A stretch of 64,000 nucleotides of DNA from DASQLQ01 sp035629935 (lineage in GTDB: Bacteria > Actinomycetota > CADDZG01 > WHSQ01): positions 3,842-67,841 of the forward strand of contig DASQLQ010000175.1 in assembly GCA_035629935.1 (NCBI GenBank), in the 5' to 3' direction. Shown in pieces: positions 26,441 through 35,427 of this stretch. The position numbers were made by a program, and so were the translations under genes. The stretch's first letter is position 1. The number at the start of each line of letters is the position of its first letter. Under the pieces are notes generated by a model that was not told the origin of the DNA, did no database searches, and saw only the letters and a program-made list of their open reading frames with translations.

Positions 26441-28144
26441 CTAGTAACGAGATTGGCCGAACATCTCGCCCAGCCTGATCGCCACCTTCGCGTCGCCCAA
26501 CAACTGGATCCTGCCCTCCATCATCGCGAGGGCGCCGTTCTCCTCCCCGCTGGCGATGCGCAGGTACGTCGGCGCGCCCATCTGTACGGTCACGGCCGGC
26601 GAATCGGCGTGGCCCGGCACGAGCTCAGCGAGCTCCCCGTCAACATGCACGAAGTACTCGTGAGAAGACCCACCCCCCTCAACGGTCAAGACGTACTGGA
26701 TGTCTCCATTGAACCCACGCGTGTATTGCGGGTCGAACCCGGCAACCATCCCGTGCAGGATGAGCTCGAGGACCTGGGTGGTGCGCACCATCTCGAGCAG
26801 CTCCGCATCCGTTTTCCCGCGCAGTTGGTCGAGGAACTGCTCCTGCGGTGAAGCGGTGTCCGCGCGAGGTGCCAGAGTCCAGGTGCGACCCGCGCTCCTC
26901 TCACCATCCGGCCGCACGACGTAGTCCTCATCAGCTTCGCGGGCAGGCTCGCGTCGAGCCATAGCGGCTTCGATCGCGGGAGCCAGTCGTTCCATCTTCT
27001 TCTTCTCTGCGGCTTCGGCCCGATCCGCGTAGATCGGAAGGACTTCCTTGCCGAAGAGCTCCAGTGACTCACAGACCTCTTCGTGCACGTTGTTCCCGCA
27101 CTGAGCAACGAAGATGACTTGGTCCACCCCGGCCGCCTCGTAGCGATCGATCAGATCCATGATCTGCTTCGGCGTACCTACCGCCCCTCGCATCGACCCC
27201 AGACCTTGTTCGAGCAGCTTGACACCGAGGGTGTCCCCTTCTGCCCGGATGATCTCTCGGGCGAAACCGAACTTGCCTCGATGCTGTTGGAACTCATTCC
27301 ACACGTTCGTGCGACCCGGTTGGTGCTCGCCGAAGACGTAGTAGTGCGCCAGCGAATAGCCGAAGAAGTGCCCGCCGTCGATCCCGCGCTGGATCGCAGT
27401 CTCTTCGTCCTCATGACAGAAGAGTGGAACAACGACGGCCAGGTTGGGATTCACGTCGAATCCCGCCGGCACGCATCTGTCCGACGAGAGGATCGCGTAG
27501 TAGTCGTCAACCCATTCCTTCGCATCCTCGGGCTCGACGAACGAGAACGACAACGCGCCGATCCCCTTTTCGGCCGCCATCAAGATCGTCTCCCGACGCG
27601 AGCACGCAACCCATAAGGGCGGATGTGGCTTCTGTTGGGGCTTCGGGACGACGTTGCGTTGCGGAACCGAGATGAAGTCTCCGTCGTGCCCGGCGAAGGG
27701 CTCCTCGACGAACATCCGCGTGATCACATCGAGCGCCTCTGTCCACTGCGCTCGCTTCTGCTCCCTTTCCACGCCGAAACCGCCGAGCTCCATCTGGGAA
27801 GACGCCTCTCCGGTTCCGAAGTCGACGCGCCCGTTGGATACGAGATCCAGGGTCGCGACACGTTCGGCGATGCGCGCGGGATGGTTGAAGGCTGGAGGCA
27901 ACTGAACGATCCCATGCCCTAGACGGATGCGCTCGGTGCGCTGACTCGCGGCCGCAAGGAACACCTCGGGCGCGCTCGAATGCGAGTACTCCTCGAGGTA
28001 ATGGTGTTCGACTTCCCAGACGTGGTCGAACCCAAGACGGTCGGCGAGCTCGATCTGGTCCAGCGCGTTGCGCAACAACTCGCCTTCGGCACCCTCGCGC
28101 CACGGTCGCGGCATCTGGTGCTCGTAGAACAGACCAAACCGCAT
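26441..28144 (-). CDS. LLM-class flavin oxidoreductase fused to an SCP2 sterol-carrier domain
   Basis: This 567-residue protein has a luciferase-like monooxygenase TIM barrel at about residues 1-370 (MRFGLFYEHQMPRPW, WEVEHHYLEEYSHSSAPEV, RIRLGHGIVQLP, VDFGTGEASS). A charged linker of about 60 residues follows, then an SCP2-like domain at about 436-567 (ILHGMVAGFDP, YFVHVDGELAELVPG, IASGEENGALAMMEGRIQLLGD). The fusion implies a hydrophobic acyl or sterol substrate delivered by the SCP2 part, with FMNH2 or F420H2 as reductant. The ATG at 28144 follows GGGAGG. It is divergent from the TetR gene. Confidence 0.85.
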   Translation of the reverse strand: MRFGLFYEHQMPRPWREGAEGELLRNALDQIELADRLGFDHVWEVEHHYLEEYSHSSAPEVFLAAASQRTERIRLGHGIVQLPPAFNHPARIAERVATLDLVSNGRVDFGTGEASSQMELGGFGVEREQKRAQWTEALDVITRMFVEEPFAGHDGDFISVPQRNVVPKPQQKPHPPLWVACSRRETILMAAEKGIGALSFSFVEPEDAKEWVDDYYAILSSDRCVPAGFDVNPNLAVVVPLFCHEDEETAIQRGIDGGHFFGYSLAHYYVFGEHQPGRTNVWNEFQQHRGKFGFAREIIRAEGDTLGVKLLEQGLGSMRGAVGTPKQIMDLIDRYEAAGVDQVIFVAQCGNNVHEEVCESLELFGKEVLPIYADRAEAAEKKKMERLAPAIEAAMARREPAREADEDYVVRPDGERSAGRTWTLAPRADTASPQEQFLDQLRGKTDAELLEMVRTTQVLELILHGMVAGFDPQYTRGFNGDIQYVLTVEGGGSSHEYFVHVDGELAELVPGHADSPAVTVQMGAPTYLRIASGEENGALAMMEGRIQLLGDAKVAIRLGEMFGQSRY

Positions 28145-28181
28145 GCGTTTCCTCCCGTTTTGCCCGTTTCGGGTGGTAAGG

Positions 28182-28196
28182 GTTACTGTTAGTAAC
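28182..28196. promoter_or_regulatory. TetR-type operator overlapping the regulator's start
   Basis: GTTACT (28182-28187), three bases, then AGTAAC (28191-28196) form a perfect 6-3-6 inverted repeat ending at the base before the TetR ATG (28197). It contains TACTGT (28184-28189), 7 nt from the ATG, a plausible leaderless -10. Binding here would shut off the TetR gene and could also control the divergent LLM-SCP2 gene 37 bp away. Confidence 0.55.
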
Positions 28197-28934
28197 ATGC
28201 CGCGGGCGGAGGGGTCAATCGGAAATGCGACCGGTGAGCAGCGCGCGGGCCGTCGTCAGGAACTCCTCGATGCCGCCCACCGAGTGATCCGGCGGGACGG
28301 GCCCACCGCCTCGATGGACGACGTGGCAGCCGAAGCCGGAATCACGAAGCCGATCCTGTATCGACACTTCGGCAACAAGGGCGGACTCTACAAAGCGCTC
28401 GCCGAGCGCTACGTGTGGGCCCTGCTCACCGAACGACGACGGATCGTCCAAGACCAGACCGACCCGCACCTCCGTCTTCGAGCGACGATCGATGCCTATC
28501 TCGCCTTCGTGGAACAAGATCCTCAGGTCTACCGATTCCTTGCGCAACACGCCTTCTACGAACGACCCGAAGCCCAGGCCGCCCTCACCGACTACATCCG
28601 GACCCTCGCCGGCGATGTCGCGGCCGAGTTGGACGAAGGGCTCAAGCGTGCCGGCGGGAACCGAGCGGCCGCCCAACCGTGGGCGTTCGGGATCATCGGT
28701 CTTGTGCAAATGGCGACCGACTGGTGGCTCGAGGACCGGTCGATGTCCCGCGCCGAATTCGTGGATCACCTAACGAACCTCTTATGGACCGGGATGAGTC
28801 GGCCTGAAATTGGAAGAGCACGGGGGATAGGCTCTGCGCCCGAGGAAGCCAAGTCTTTGGAAGCCAAGTCCGAACGCCGAACGTCTCGACGTTCGGCGGT
28901 AGAAAAGAAGGTCGGGGGGCCTTTACGTGGGTGA
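28197..28934 (+). CDS. TetR-family transcriptional regulator
   Basis: This 245-residue protein has an N-terminal HTH at about residues 35-75 (TASMDDVAAEAGITKPILYRHF), typical of FadR/KstR-like actinobacterial TetR proteins. An all-helical ligand domain follows. The last 40 residues are low-complexity and basic, and their DNA contains a CTCG-loop hairpin (28875-28898), so the native C-terminus may have been extended by that element. It overlaps the next gene by 8 bp and heads the importer operon, making it the likely regulator of both flanks. Confidence 0.87.
   Translation: MPRAEGSIGNATGEQRAGRRQELLDAAHRVIRRDGPTASMDDVAAEAGITKPILYRHFGNKGGLYKALAERYVWALLTERRRIVQDQTDPHLRLRATIDAYLAFVEQDPQVYRFLAQHAFYERPEAQAALTDYIRTLAGDVAAELDEGLKRAGGNRAAAQPWAFGIIGLVQMATDWWLEDRSMSRAEFVDHLTNLLWTGMSRPEIGRARGIGSAPEEAKSLEAKSERRTSRRSAVEKKVGGPLRG
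28875..28898. repeat. CTCG-loop hairpin, copy 4 (perfect stem)
   Basis: Arms CGCCGAACGT and ACGTTCGGCG pair perfectly over 10 bp around CTCG. The five inner bases differ from copies 1-3, but the changes are matched on both arms. It lies within the 3' end of the TetR reading frame, and a near-duplicate AAGCCAAGTC precedes it twice. Confidence 0.75.
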
Positions 28935-29607
28935 GACGGCTCTGAAAGAGGCTGTCGTCGAAGAGTCGCCGGGGGAAGCGAAACCGGGACGACGGCTTCG
29001 GCTTCCCTGGCCGCGCAAGGAACGCGCTGCCACCGTCGCCATGGAGAAGGGCGACGACACCGTCGAGGAAGTCGAGCCTTCACCGCTGGCTTACAGGACC
29101 TTCTCGCCCAAGCTGGCTCCCGCGGCCACTGCGATCGGCGGAGCACTCGCCATCCTCGGCGGCCTCGGTGCATGGGTGCGCGCAACCCAGGTGGAAACCG
29201 AAGGGCTCCCCGCCGAACAAGTTGCCGTCCAGATGGGCTACAACGATGCCGAGGGTTTGGCGATCGCCGTTTTCGGTGGCCTCGCGGTGCTGACAGCTCT
29301 TCTCTGGATCCGGAAGCGGCCCTTGTTCAAAGTCGTCCCGGCGTTCGTCGTGAAACTCGTTCCACTATTGCTGTCGTTGGCCATCGTCGGCCTCAGCGCG
29401 TGGCAACTGCCTCTGGTCGATCAAGCCGCGCAGGAGTTAGCACGGCAAGCGATCGAGGATGCGAACTTCACTAATTTCCACGCGGGCCTGGGATGGGGCG
29501 CTTGGTGTTTGGTCGTCAGCGCGGTGGTGCTGTTTCTCGGGTGCGCCGTCGGAACCTTGAGAGAACTGGACCTTCGGAGGGCAAAGAAAAGGGGGGCCGA
29601 GGGATGA
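28927..29607 (+). CDS. Uncharacterised four-helix membrane protein of the importer operon
   Basis: This 226-residue protein has a charged cytosolic N-terminus of about 65 residues and four hydrophobic segments (about 65-85, 112-128, 138-160 and 192-215). A short C-terminal tail rich in Arg and Lys follows. I recognise no family. The GTG start overlaps the TetR stop and its own TGA overlaps the next ATG, so it is co-translated with the LIV-type solute-binding protein. It may be an accessory subunit of the importer or a membrane sensor; nothing in the sequence decides. Confidence 0.7.
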   Translation: MGETALKEAVVEESPGEAKPGRRLRLPWPRKERAATVAMEKGDDTVEEVEPSPLAYRTFSPKLAPAATAIGGALAILGGLGAWVRATQVETEGLPAEQVAVQMGYNDAEGLAIAVFGGLAVLTALLWIRKRPLFKVVPAFVVKLVPLLLSLAIVGLSAWQLPLVDQAAQELARQAIEDANFTNFHAGLGWGAWCLVVSAVVLFLGCAVGTLRELDLRRAKKRGAEG

Positions 29608-31136
29608 GGCTCAAGCAAGTCGCGTTCATTATGGCTATCGCACTTCTGGTGGCCGGCTGCAACGGTCATGCGGTCTTGGTCGAACGCAAAGCGGGTGAAG
29701 TCGGCGCGGGCGGCGTCGCGCCCGGAACACTCGACGAAGCAGGCGGTGGCGGCAACGCTCTGTCCGAAGGTGGCAGCGGAAGCGTCGACCTCGGCGACCA
29801 GGCGGCCGGAGGATCGGGAGGAGCGAGTGGCGTGCCGGGCACGAAGGACGCCGGCGAAGCGAACTGCGCGACCAACTCGAACCCGGAGCAAGGATTCACC
29901 GACAAGACTCTGAAACTCGGAACGATCGTCCCCGTGTCGGGCGCCTTAAGGCCCCTCGGCGAACAAACAGCGCGCGTGATGAAGGTTTCTGTTGAAGCAA
30001 CGATGAACCGACAACAGTTCATCCCCGGCCCCTACTCGAACCTGAACTGGGGCTGTCCCACCCGCCCCGGCATCTTCGGACGGAAGGTCTCGCTGAAGAT
30101 CTTCTCGCTGCAAGCGAACACACCGGAAGAGGCGCTTGCCGGTATGAGGCGTCTGATCGACGTCGAGAACATCTTCCTAGTCCGTGACTGCTATCTACAG
30201 ACGAGCCTTATGGGCCCGGCCACCCAATACCAGGGCTCGAAAGGTGTACCGGGGATCTGGTGCCACTTCTCCGAGATGCCCTACCCGGAGCTGGCTCCAT
30301 GGAACTTCGCTCCCGGGGCCGATCCCCAGGTCCTATCTGCCTTGCACACCGGTTTGTTGGTCAAACAGTTCGACAAGGAACGTCTCGCGATCCTTGCGGA
30401 CCCAACCGCGAAAAGCACGACGGTTCGGGCCGCGCTCGCGACCGCCAAGTATCTGAAGCACCCGATCCCCTCGGACTGCGTTGTGTACAAGCGCGCCCAG
30501 GAAGCGCCGAATGGGATGAGGTCGGAGATCGCCGCGCTCCGCACCTGCTACGGGGGTCAGGCCCCCGACGCCGTTATCGCTCTCGATGCACTCAACGGTG
30601 TATTCGGCGCGCTCGAGGCAAAACAGCAGGGTTGGCGGCCCGCCGACTCCGGCGTGAAGTGGTCGTGCACCGGAACCTCTTGTTGGATCACGAGCCTTGC
30701 GGAGCTGTGCGCAAACGCGTGCGAGGGGATGTTGACCGACTGCGCGACCCTGCCCTGTGTGCCGTTCGCGAGTCCGAAGAAATATCCGGCCGTCGAAGCT
30801 CTCGAGCGAACCAGAACCCAGAACTTCCCGCAGGAGCCGCAAGACATCCTGACGTATGCCCCCGCGGCGATCACCGGAGGGATCGCGCTATGGCTCACGA
30901 TGACCGGCCCCGATCTGTCGCGCGAGAAGTTCCGGGAAACGATGGAGAACGACCTCAAGAACTGGAGTGCAGGCATCGGACCGGTGATCAACATCACCCC
31001 TGACGATCACTTCGGAGCCGCAGCGGGTTGGATCATCGAGTTCACCGGACGAAGCAGCTGGTTCAAAGACCAGAGCGGCGGATTCCTGACACTCGATGAT
31101 GTTGGGGTCCCCTACTCGATAGCGGTCGGGAACTGA
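29604..31136 (+). CDS. LIV-type ABC transporter substrate-binding lipoprotein
   Basis: This 510-residue exported lipoprotein has lipobox LVAGC with Cys19, a Gly/Ser-rich tether to about residue 80, then a type I periplasmic-binding fold starting KLGTIVPVSGALRPLGEQ. The lobe segments ITGGIALWL and PEEALAGMRRLIDVENIF fit LivK-like receptors. It is longer than LivK (about 370), mostly through the tether and insertions with several Cys. The neighbouring P450, alcohol dehydrogenase and flavin reductase suggest a hydrophobic or aromatic ligand rather than leucine. Confidence 0.85.
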   Translation: MRLKQVAFIMAIALLVAGCNGHAVLVERKAGEVGAGGVAPGTLDEAGGGGNALSEGGSGSVDLGDQAAGGSGGASGVPGTKDAGEANCATNSNPEQGFTDKTLKLGTIVPVSGALRPLGEQTARVMKVSVEATMNRQQFIPGPYSNLNWGCPTRPGIFGRKVSLKIFSLQANTPEEALAGMRRLIDVENIFLVRDCYLQTSLMGPATQYQGSKGVPGIWCHFSEMPYPELAPWNFAPGADPQVLSALHTGLLVKQFDKERLAILADPTAKSTTVRAALATAKYLKHPIPSDCVVYKRAQEAPNGMRSEIAALRTCYGGQAPDAVIALDALNGVFGALEAKQQGWRPADSGVKWSCTGTSCWITSLAELCANACEGMLTDCATLPCVPFASPKKYPAVEALERTRTQNFPQEPQDILTYAPAAITGGIALWLTMTGPDLSREKFRETMENDLKNWSAGIGPVINITPDDHFGAAAGWIIEFTGRSSWFKDQSGGFLTLDDVGVPYSIAVGN

Positions 31137-31137
31137 C

Positions 31138-32604
31138 GTGCGAACAGTGAAGCGCTTGACACTGGTAGGGATCATCGGGCTGCTCATCACCGCGCTGGTA
31201 ACGCCGCCCGTTGCCGTTGCCCAATCCGACGATCTGAACTACTCGATCAAGGAGGCGCGGGCGTATGCGCAGAAGGCCTCCCTCGACAAGAACGTGGTCG
31301 AGGCAGTGCCGAAGTGCAACCCCGACGAGGACAAGTACAAGTGCGACGAAGGACAGTGGAACCACAAGCCGAACTGCCCGAAAGAGGTCGAGATCGGCCC
31401 TTCGGGAAAGGTTCCGACCCCCAAGCCACCCGATGCCGAGGCAGCAAGCGGCGGGGCGGGAGACACGGCCGGCGGAGAACAACCCCCGCCTCAATCGAGT
31501 CCCATCCGATACAACCGATTCGTAGCACTCGGCACCTTGTCGCGCATCGCCGGGTTGAATGAAGCGCGTGGCTTCGCATCGCGCATCTACGTCGATCTGT
31601 CCGGTCGTGACGATGGCGAAGCGCATACCGAGAGCGAGGCCGTGGGCACCCAACGCAGATGGGAGGAACGTTGCTTCCCCGACGGCGCGGCGAACGACGG
31701 CGGCAGCGATTACAGCCACATGTTCTCTCGCTCCAACACGCAGCTCTCGACCTACCACTTCACGGAATGTCACAAGCGGGATTGCTTCGAGCAAGCAACC
31801 GGTCCGGGCACGTTCGGGGCGGACGCCGAGAAGGCCACTGCGATCGTCGACCTTCACGAAGAGGACGGGGAGGTCGTCGGTAAGCTCTCTTCCGTTGTCG
31901 AGGACCTGAACTATGGCGGAGGCGCACTTACGATCGAATCGGTCGAGACATTCATCGACTTCCGGTCCGACGGCACACCGCAAGGTCTGAAGTGGTCCGT
32001 GAGCTCGACGGCGAATGGCGTGAAGCTCGGCGGCCAGCCCATCACCCTGCCGCCCGGAGAGATGATCTCCCAACCCGGCATCGCGGTCGGCATGGCAGCC
32101 CCTTACGTGAACGCGTCGGAGGACGGCACGAAACTCACGATCGTCGCCGCCGGTCTGACACTCGGAACCGACCAACAGGCAGTTTTCGTGGGGGGAGCGG
32201 AACTGCTCGCCGGATTCGGCGGTGGCCTGGGTGATTTCGAACTGCCTCCACTCGACGAAACCGAGCCGCCAACCACGACGGATGTGGGCGGCGGAGGCGG
32301 TGACGACATCACCTCTCCCGTCGGTGGCATCGGTTCCGTGGGAGGAAGCAGCGGGTTCGACGTTGCCGCACCTCTGTCGGAGGACGCGACCGCACCCGTT
32401 GCCGCAGGAGAACCCGAAGAGATCCTCATCTATGAGATGGCAACGGGCAGGGGCGCCGTTCCCGCGATCATCGCGTTGGGGATCGTGATGTGGTTCTTGT
32501 TATTGAGCCGCTGGCTGCAACGGTTCACCTGGGGTCGCAAGCTGACGCGCTACCAACCGTTCAGAACTGTCGACTGGGTCTACCGGGCCTTCGTCAAGAC
32601 ATGA
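31138..32604 (+). CDS. Uncharacterised exported protein with C-terminal membrane anchor
   Basis: This 488-residue protein has a signal peptide (residues 1-29, ending PVAVAQ), a Cys-containing N-terminal region (CNPDEDKYKCDEGQW), a Pro/Gly-rich linker and a beta-rich middle. A low-complexity acidic stretch (about 375-430) precedes one membrane helix near 440-460 and a basic cytosolic tail. I recognise no domain. It starts one base after the binding-protein gene and overlaps livH, so it sits in the middle of an ABC importer operon. A co-receptor or scaffold for the importer is a reasonable guess only. Confidence 0.7.
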   Translation: MRTVKRLTLVGIIGLLITALVTPPVAVAQSDDLNYSIKEARAYAQKASLDKNVVEAVPKCNPDEDKYKCDEGQWNHKPNCPKEVEIGPSGKVPTPKPPDAEAASGGAGDTAGGEQPPPQSSPIRYNRFVALGTLSRIAGLNEARGFASRIYVDLSGRDDGEAHTESEAVGTQRRWEERCFPDGAANDGGSDYSHMFSRSNTQLSTYHFTECHKRDCFEQATGPGTFGADAEKATAIVDLHEEDGEVVGKLSSVVEDLNYGGGALTIESVETFIDFRSDGTPQGLKWSVSSTANGVKLGGQPITLPPGEMISQPGIAVGMAAPYVNASEDGTKLTIVAAGLTLGTDQQAVFVGGAELLAGFGGGLGDFELPPLDETEPPTTTDVGGGGGDDITSPVGGIGSVGGSSGFDVAAPLSEDATAPVAAGEPEEILIYEMATGRGAVPAIIALGIVMWFLLLSRWLQRFTWGRKLTRYQPFRTVDWVYRAFVKT

Positions 32605-33530
32605 TCACTCTCGCGGCGCCCGTAACGGAAGTAACAGTCTTCGGACTGTCGTCGGGCGCGGTGTACGCGCTGATCGCCCTGGGACTCGTCCTGATCTATC
32701 GCACTACGGGTGTGATGAACTTCGCGCAATGGGCGATCGGTTTGATCGCTCTCGTCATGTATGTCGTCCTCAGTAACCTCGGCCTTCCGGGACCCGTTGC
32801 CGCCGCGATCGGGATGGCGGCGGCTGTGGGGGGTGGTGTTCTTTCCTACCGACTCGTCTTCCGTCGCATCTCCGGCTCCGGCCAGATCATCGTCATCCTG
32901 ATCTCCATCGGTATAGCTCAGTTCTTCTCGTCACTCGCGGCCTTCGCTCTCGGCTTCGAACAGTTCACGCGTTTGCAACCATGGCTGCCGGTGGTCGATT
33001 GGCACATCGGGTCGGTTGCCGTCCGGTCTTCCGAGATCATCACTGCGGCAACCGCTATCGGCGTCGCGTTCGGGTTCCTTCTCTGGTTCCGTTTGTCGCG
33101 CACCGGCCGGGCGTTGCGAGCCGTGGCTCAGAATCGCGAAGCCGCGATGCTCGCCGGCATCGATGCTGTTCGCTACTCGTCGATCGCATGGGGGATCGGA
33201 TCTGCACTCGGCGCTCTGGCTCTGCTGCTCGTCCTTCCCCACACGGCGGGCGAACAAGGTGGACTGATCACGGTCTTCGACGTAACCCCGTTCGGCACGT
33301 TGCTGATCCCTGCGTTCGGGGCAGCGTTGGTCGGCGGCCTCGTGCACCTGCCGATGGCACTAGTCGGAGGTTTCATTTTCGGCCTCTCACGCGAACTCCT
33401 CGTTCTCGCCCCACAACCGTGGAACAACTTGAGGTCTGCCGTTGCCGCGATCCTCATCGTCTTCTTGTTGCTGCTTAGGACGGAACGCTTCTTCGCCTCG
33501 AGACAGGAGCTGGAGGCGCTAGGAGGATGA
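32601..33530 (+). CDS. livH: LIV-type ABC transporter permease LivH
   Basis: This 309-residue integral membrane protein has about eight helices. The LivH opening is GLSSGAVYALIALGLVLIYRTTGVMNFAQ (residues 13-41). It has the EAA-like contact loop RTGRALRAVAQNREAAMLAGID and the TPFGTLLIPAFGAALVGGL ending. It forms the channel with LivM. The ATG overlaps the preceding stop (ATGA). Confidence 0.9.
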   Translation: MITLAAPVTEVTVFGLSSGAVYALIALGLVLIYRTTGVMNFAQWAIGLIALVMYVVLSNLGLPGPVAAAIGMAAAVGGGVLSYRLVFRRISGSGQIIVILISIGIAQFFSSLAAFALGFEQFTRLQPWLPVVDWHIGSVAVRSSEIITAATAIGVAFGFLLWFRLSRTGRALRAVAQNREAAMLAGIDAVRYSSIAWGIGSALGALALLLVLPHTAGEQGGLITVFDVTPFGTLLIPAFGAALVGGLVHLPMALVGGFIFGLSRELLVLAPQPWNNLRSAVAAILIVFLLLLRTERFFASRQELEALGG

Positions 33531-34645
33531 CGACCGACGTACTTCAGCCGGTTACAACACAACCGGCAGAGGAAACCTCCTCCGACGAGAAGGCCGAGCG
33601 GCCTAGGTGGCGTCCTACACGCAGTCACCTCATCGCTGCAGCTGCTCTGATCGGTCTGGCCGCTCTCCCGATCCCGTTCGGAGACTTCGGATTCTTCGTC
33701 GGTCAGTACGCGTTGATCTACGCGATCATCGGCCTCTCGGTCGTCGTGGTGACCGGTTACGCAGGGCTCATCTCGCTCATGCCGTACTCCTTCGCCGGCA
33801 TCGGAGCGATCATCGTCGGCGTCGCTCTGGGCTCGTGGGGTTGGCCCTTCTGGCTCGCACTTCCGCTGGGTGCGGTCGCAACCGTGCCGATATCCATCCT
33901 CGTAGGGATCTCATCGGTCCGTTTGAAGGGCCTGTACCTCGCGATCGCAACGCTTACGTTCTCGAATGCTCTCGGCGAAACCTTCTTCAAATGGGACGCG
34001 GCCACCGGCGGCGCTGCCGGTTGGGTCGTGGAGCGACCGATCGTCGGCCCGATCGATTTCAGCAGCGACATCAGCTTCTACGTCTTGTGCCTGGTTGCTG
34101 TCGGCCTGCTGGTGTGGATGGTTGAAGGACTACGCACCTCGCGCACCGGCCGAGCAATGCTCGCGGTGAAGGACAACGAACTCGAGGCGCAGGCCCTGGG
34201 CATCAACGTCTACAGGACGAAACTGGTGGCGTTCGTGCTGTCCGGTCTGATCGCAGGCTTCGGTGGGGGGTTGCTGGCCCTGCTGCTCATCACCGTGACT
34301 CCTTCGGCGTTCCAGTCCCCGCTGGCCGAAGCGACTTCTATCCTGCTCGTCACGCTCGTTGCGATCGGCGGGATGGATCGGGCGATCGGTCCCTTGTTCG
34401 GTGCAGTCGCACTCGTCATCCAGCAACAGGTCTTCCAGGGGGCCGAGTTCTTCTTCGCTTTCGTCGGTATCTACGCAGCCGTGGTGCTGATCGTCTTCAT
34501 GATGTTCCGTCCCGGCGGGATCGTTCAGGCAGGCAAGCGGTTGGTCGAGGTGACCAAGGCTCGACCCGCACTGGGGCTCGCTATCTGGGCCTTCGTACTC
34601 ATCACCAACGTCGGAGGAGCATGGCTCTTCCTGGCCCTCTCATGA
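33527..34645 (+). CDS. livM: LIV-type ABC transporter permease LivM
   Basis: This 372-residue permease has a 40-residue cytosolic N-terminus, about nine to ten helices and typical LivM stretches: YALIYAIIGLSVVVVTGYAGLISL, the SRTGRAMLAVKDNELEAQALGINVYRTKL coupling loop and ATSILLVTLVAIGGMDRAIGPLFGA. It is the channel partner of LivH. The ATG overlaps the livH stop and its own stop overlaps livG. Confidence 0.9.
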   Translation: MTTDVLQPVTTQPAEETSSDEKAERPRWRPTRSHLIAAAALIGLAALPIPFGDFGFFVGQYALIYAIIGLSVVVVTGYAGLISLMPYSFAGIGAIIVGVALGSWGWPFWLALPLGAVATVPISILVGISSVRLKGLYLAIATLTFSNALGETFFKWDAATGGAAGWVVERPIVGPIDFSSDISFYVLCLVAVGLLVWMVEGLRTSRTGRAMLAVKDNELEAQALGINVYRTKLVAFVLSGLIAGFGGGLLALLLITVTPSAFQSPLAEATSILLVTLVAIGGMDRAIGPLFGAVALVIQQQVFQGAEFFFAFVGIYAAVVLIVFMMFRPGGIVQAGKRLVEVTKARPALGLAIWAFVLITNVGGAWLFLALS

Positions 34646-35427
34646 GTCTCCTTCGAACCCGCGACATCAGCATCCACTTCGGGGGGATCGCCGCGCTCGA
34701 TGAGGTCGACCTGTCGATCGAGGCCGGCGAGATCGTCGGGATCCTCGGCCCCAACGGTGCCGGTAAGTCGACCCTGTTCAACGTCATCTCGGGTTTCCTC
34801 AAGCCCGCCCACGGTCGGATCCTCTACATGGAGGAAGAGATAACCCACCTTTTGCCCTACGAGCGCGTCGGGATCGGCCTCGGGCGAACCTTCCAGCACG
34901 TGCGACTGTTCCGTAACCTGACCGTGTACGAGAACCTGCTGGCAGCGCAGCACCGGCACCTCTCCAGTGGATCGTTCGCGGCGATGTTGCGGCTGCCGGG
35001 ATGGCGGCGCGACGAGGACCAAGCCCACGCCCGCGTCGAACAGATCCTCGACGTGGTCAACCTGCGGCCGTGGAGAGACGCCCGGCCGGGCGAACTGTCC
35101 TATGGAACAACCCGTTTCCTGGAGCTGGCCGCCGTTCTGTCGATCAAACCGAAGGTGCTGCTGCTCGACGAGCCGGCTTCCGGTATCCAACAGAAAGAAG
35201 TTGAAGCTCTCGGCCCCCTCTTGAAGCAGATCCGGGACGAGACCGGCGTCGCAATCCTGCTGATCGAGCACGACATGGGATTGCTTCTCAAGACTTCGGA
35301 ACGCATCTACGCACTCGACTTCGGCAAGATCATCGCGGAGGGTACCCCCGACGAAGTCACGGCGAACGATCAGGTGCTCGAGTCTTATCTCGGCCGCACG
35401 AGGAGGAAATCCACTGCTACAGCTTGA
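34642..35427 (+). CDS. livG: LIV-type ABC transporter ATPase LivG
   Basis: This 261-residue ATPase has Walker A GPNGAGKST, Q-loop region LGRTFQHVRLF, a diverged signature ELSYGTTRFLELA in place of LSxGQ, Walker B KVLLLDEPASG and switch His in LLIEHDMGLLL. The family's C-terminal extension (IIAEGTPDEV) is present. I start at ATG 34642, overlapping the livM stop; an in-frame ATG at 34621 would only add seven residues inside livM. Confidence 0.9.
   Translation: MSLLRTRDISIHFGGIAALDEVDLSIEAGEIVGILGPNGAGKSTLFNVISGFLKPAHGRILYMEEEITHLLPYERVGIGLGRTFQHVRLFRNLTVYENLLAAQHRHLSSGSFAAMLRLPGWRRDEDQAHARVEQILDVVNLRPWRDARPGELSYGTTRFLELAAVLSIKPKVLLLDEPASGIQQKEVEALGPLLKQIRDETGVAILLIEHDMGLLLKTSERIYALDFGKIIAEGTPDEVTANDQVLESYLGRTRRKSTATA
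35400..35416 (+). promoter_or_regulatory. Shine-Dalgarno and apparent CTG start of livF
   Basis: AGGAGG at 35401-35406 is followed by 7 nt and CTG at 35414. There is no ATG, GTG or TTG in this frame from here until GTG 35471, which would remove the first 19 residues including the first beta strand and adenine-contacting region of the ATPase. CTG is therefore the best start. Confidence 0.6.

Noticed and set aside
31063..32175. Reverse-strand 370-codon open frame opposite the exported operon protein
   Set aside because: It is composition-driven, with no start signal or recognisable domain. The forward frame has a signal peptide, a membrane anchor and coupled neighbours.
34621..34641. Alternative earlier start of livG
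   Set aside because: It would lie deeper inside livM, while ATG 34642 gives the ATGA overlap used throughout this operon and matches LivG N-termini.
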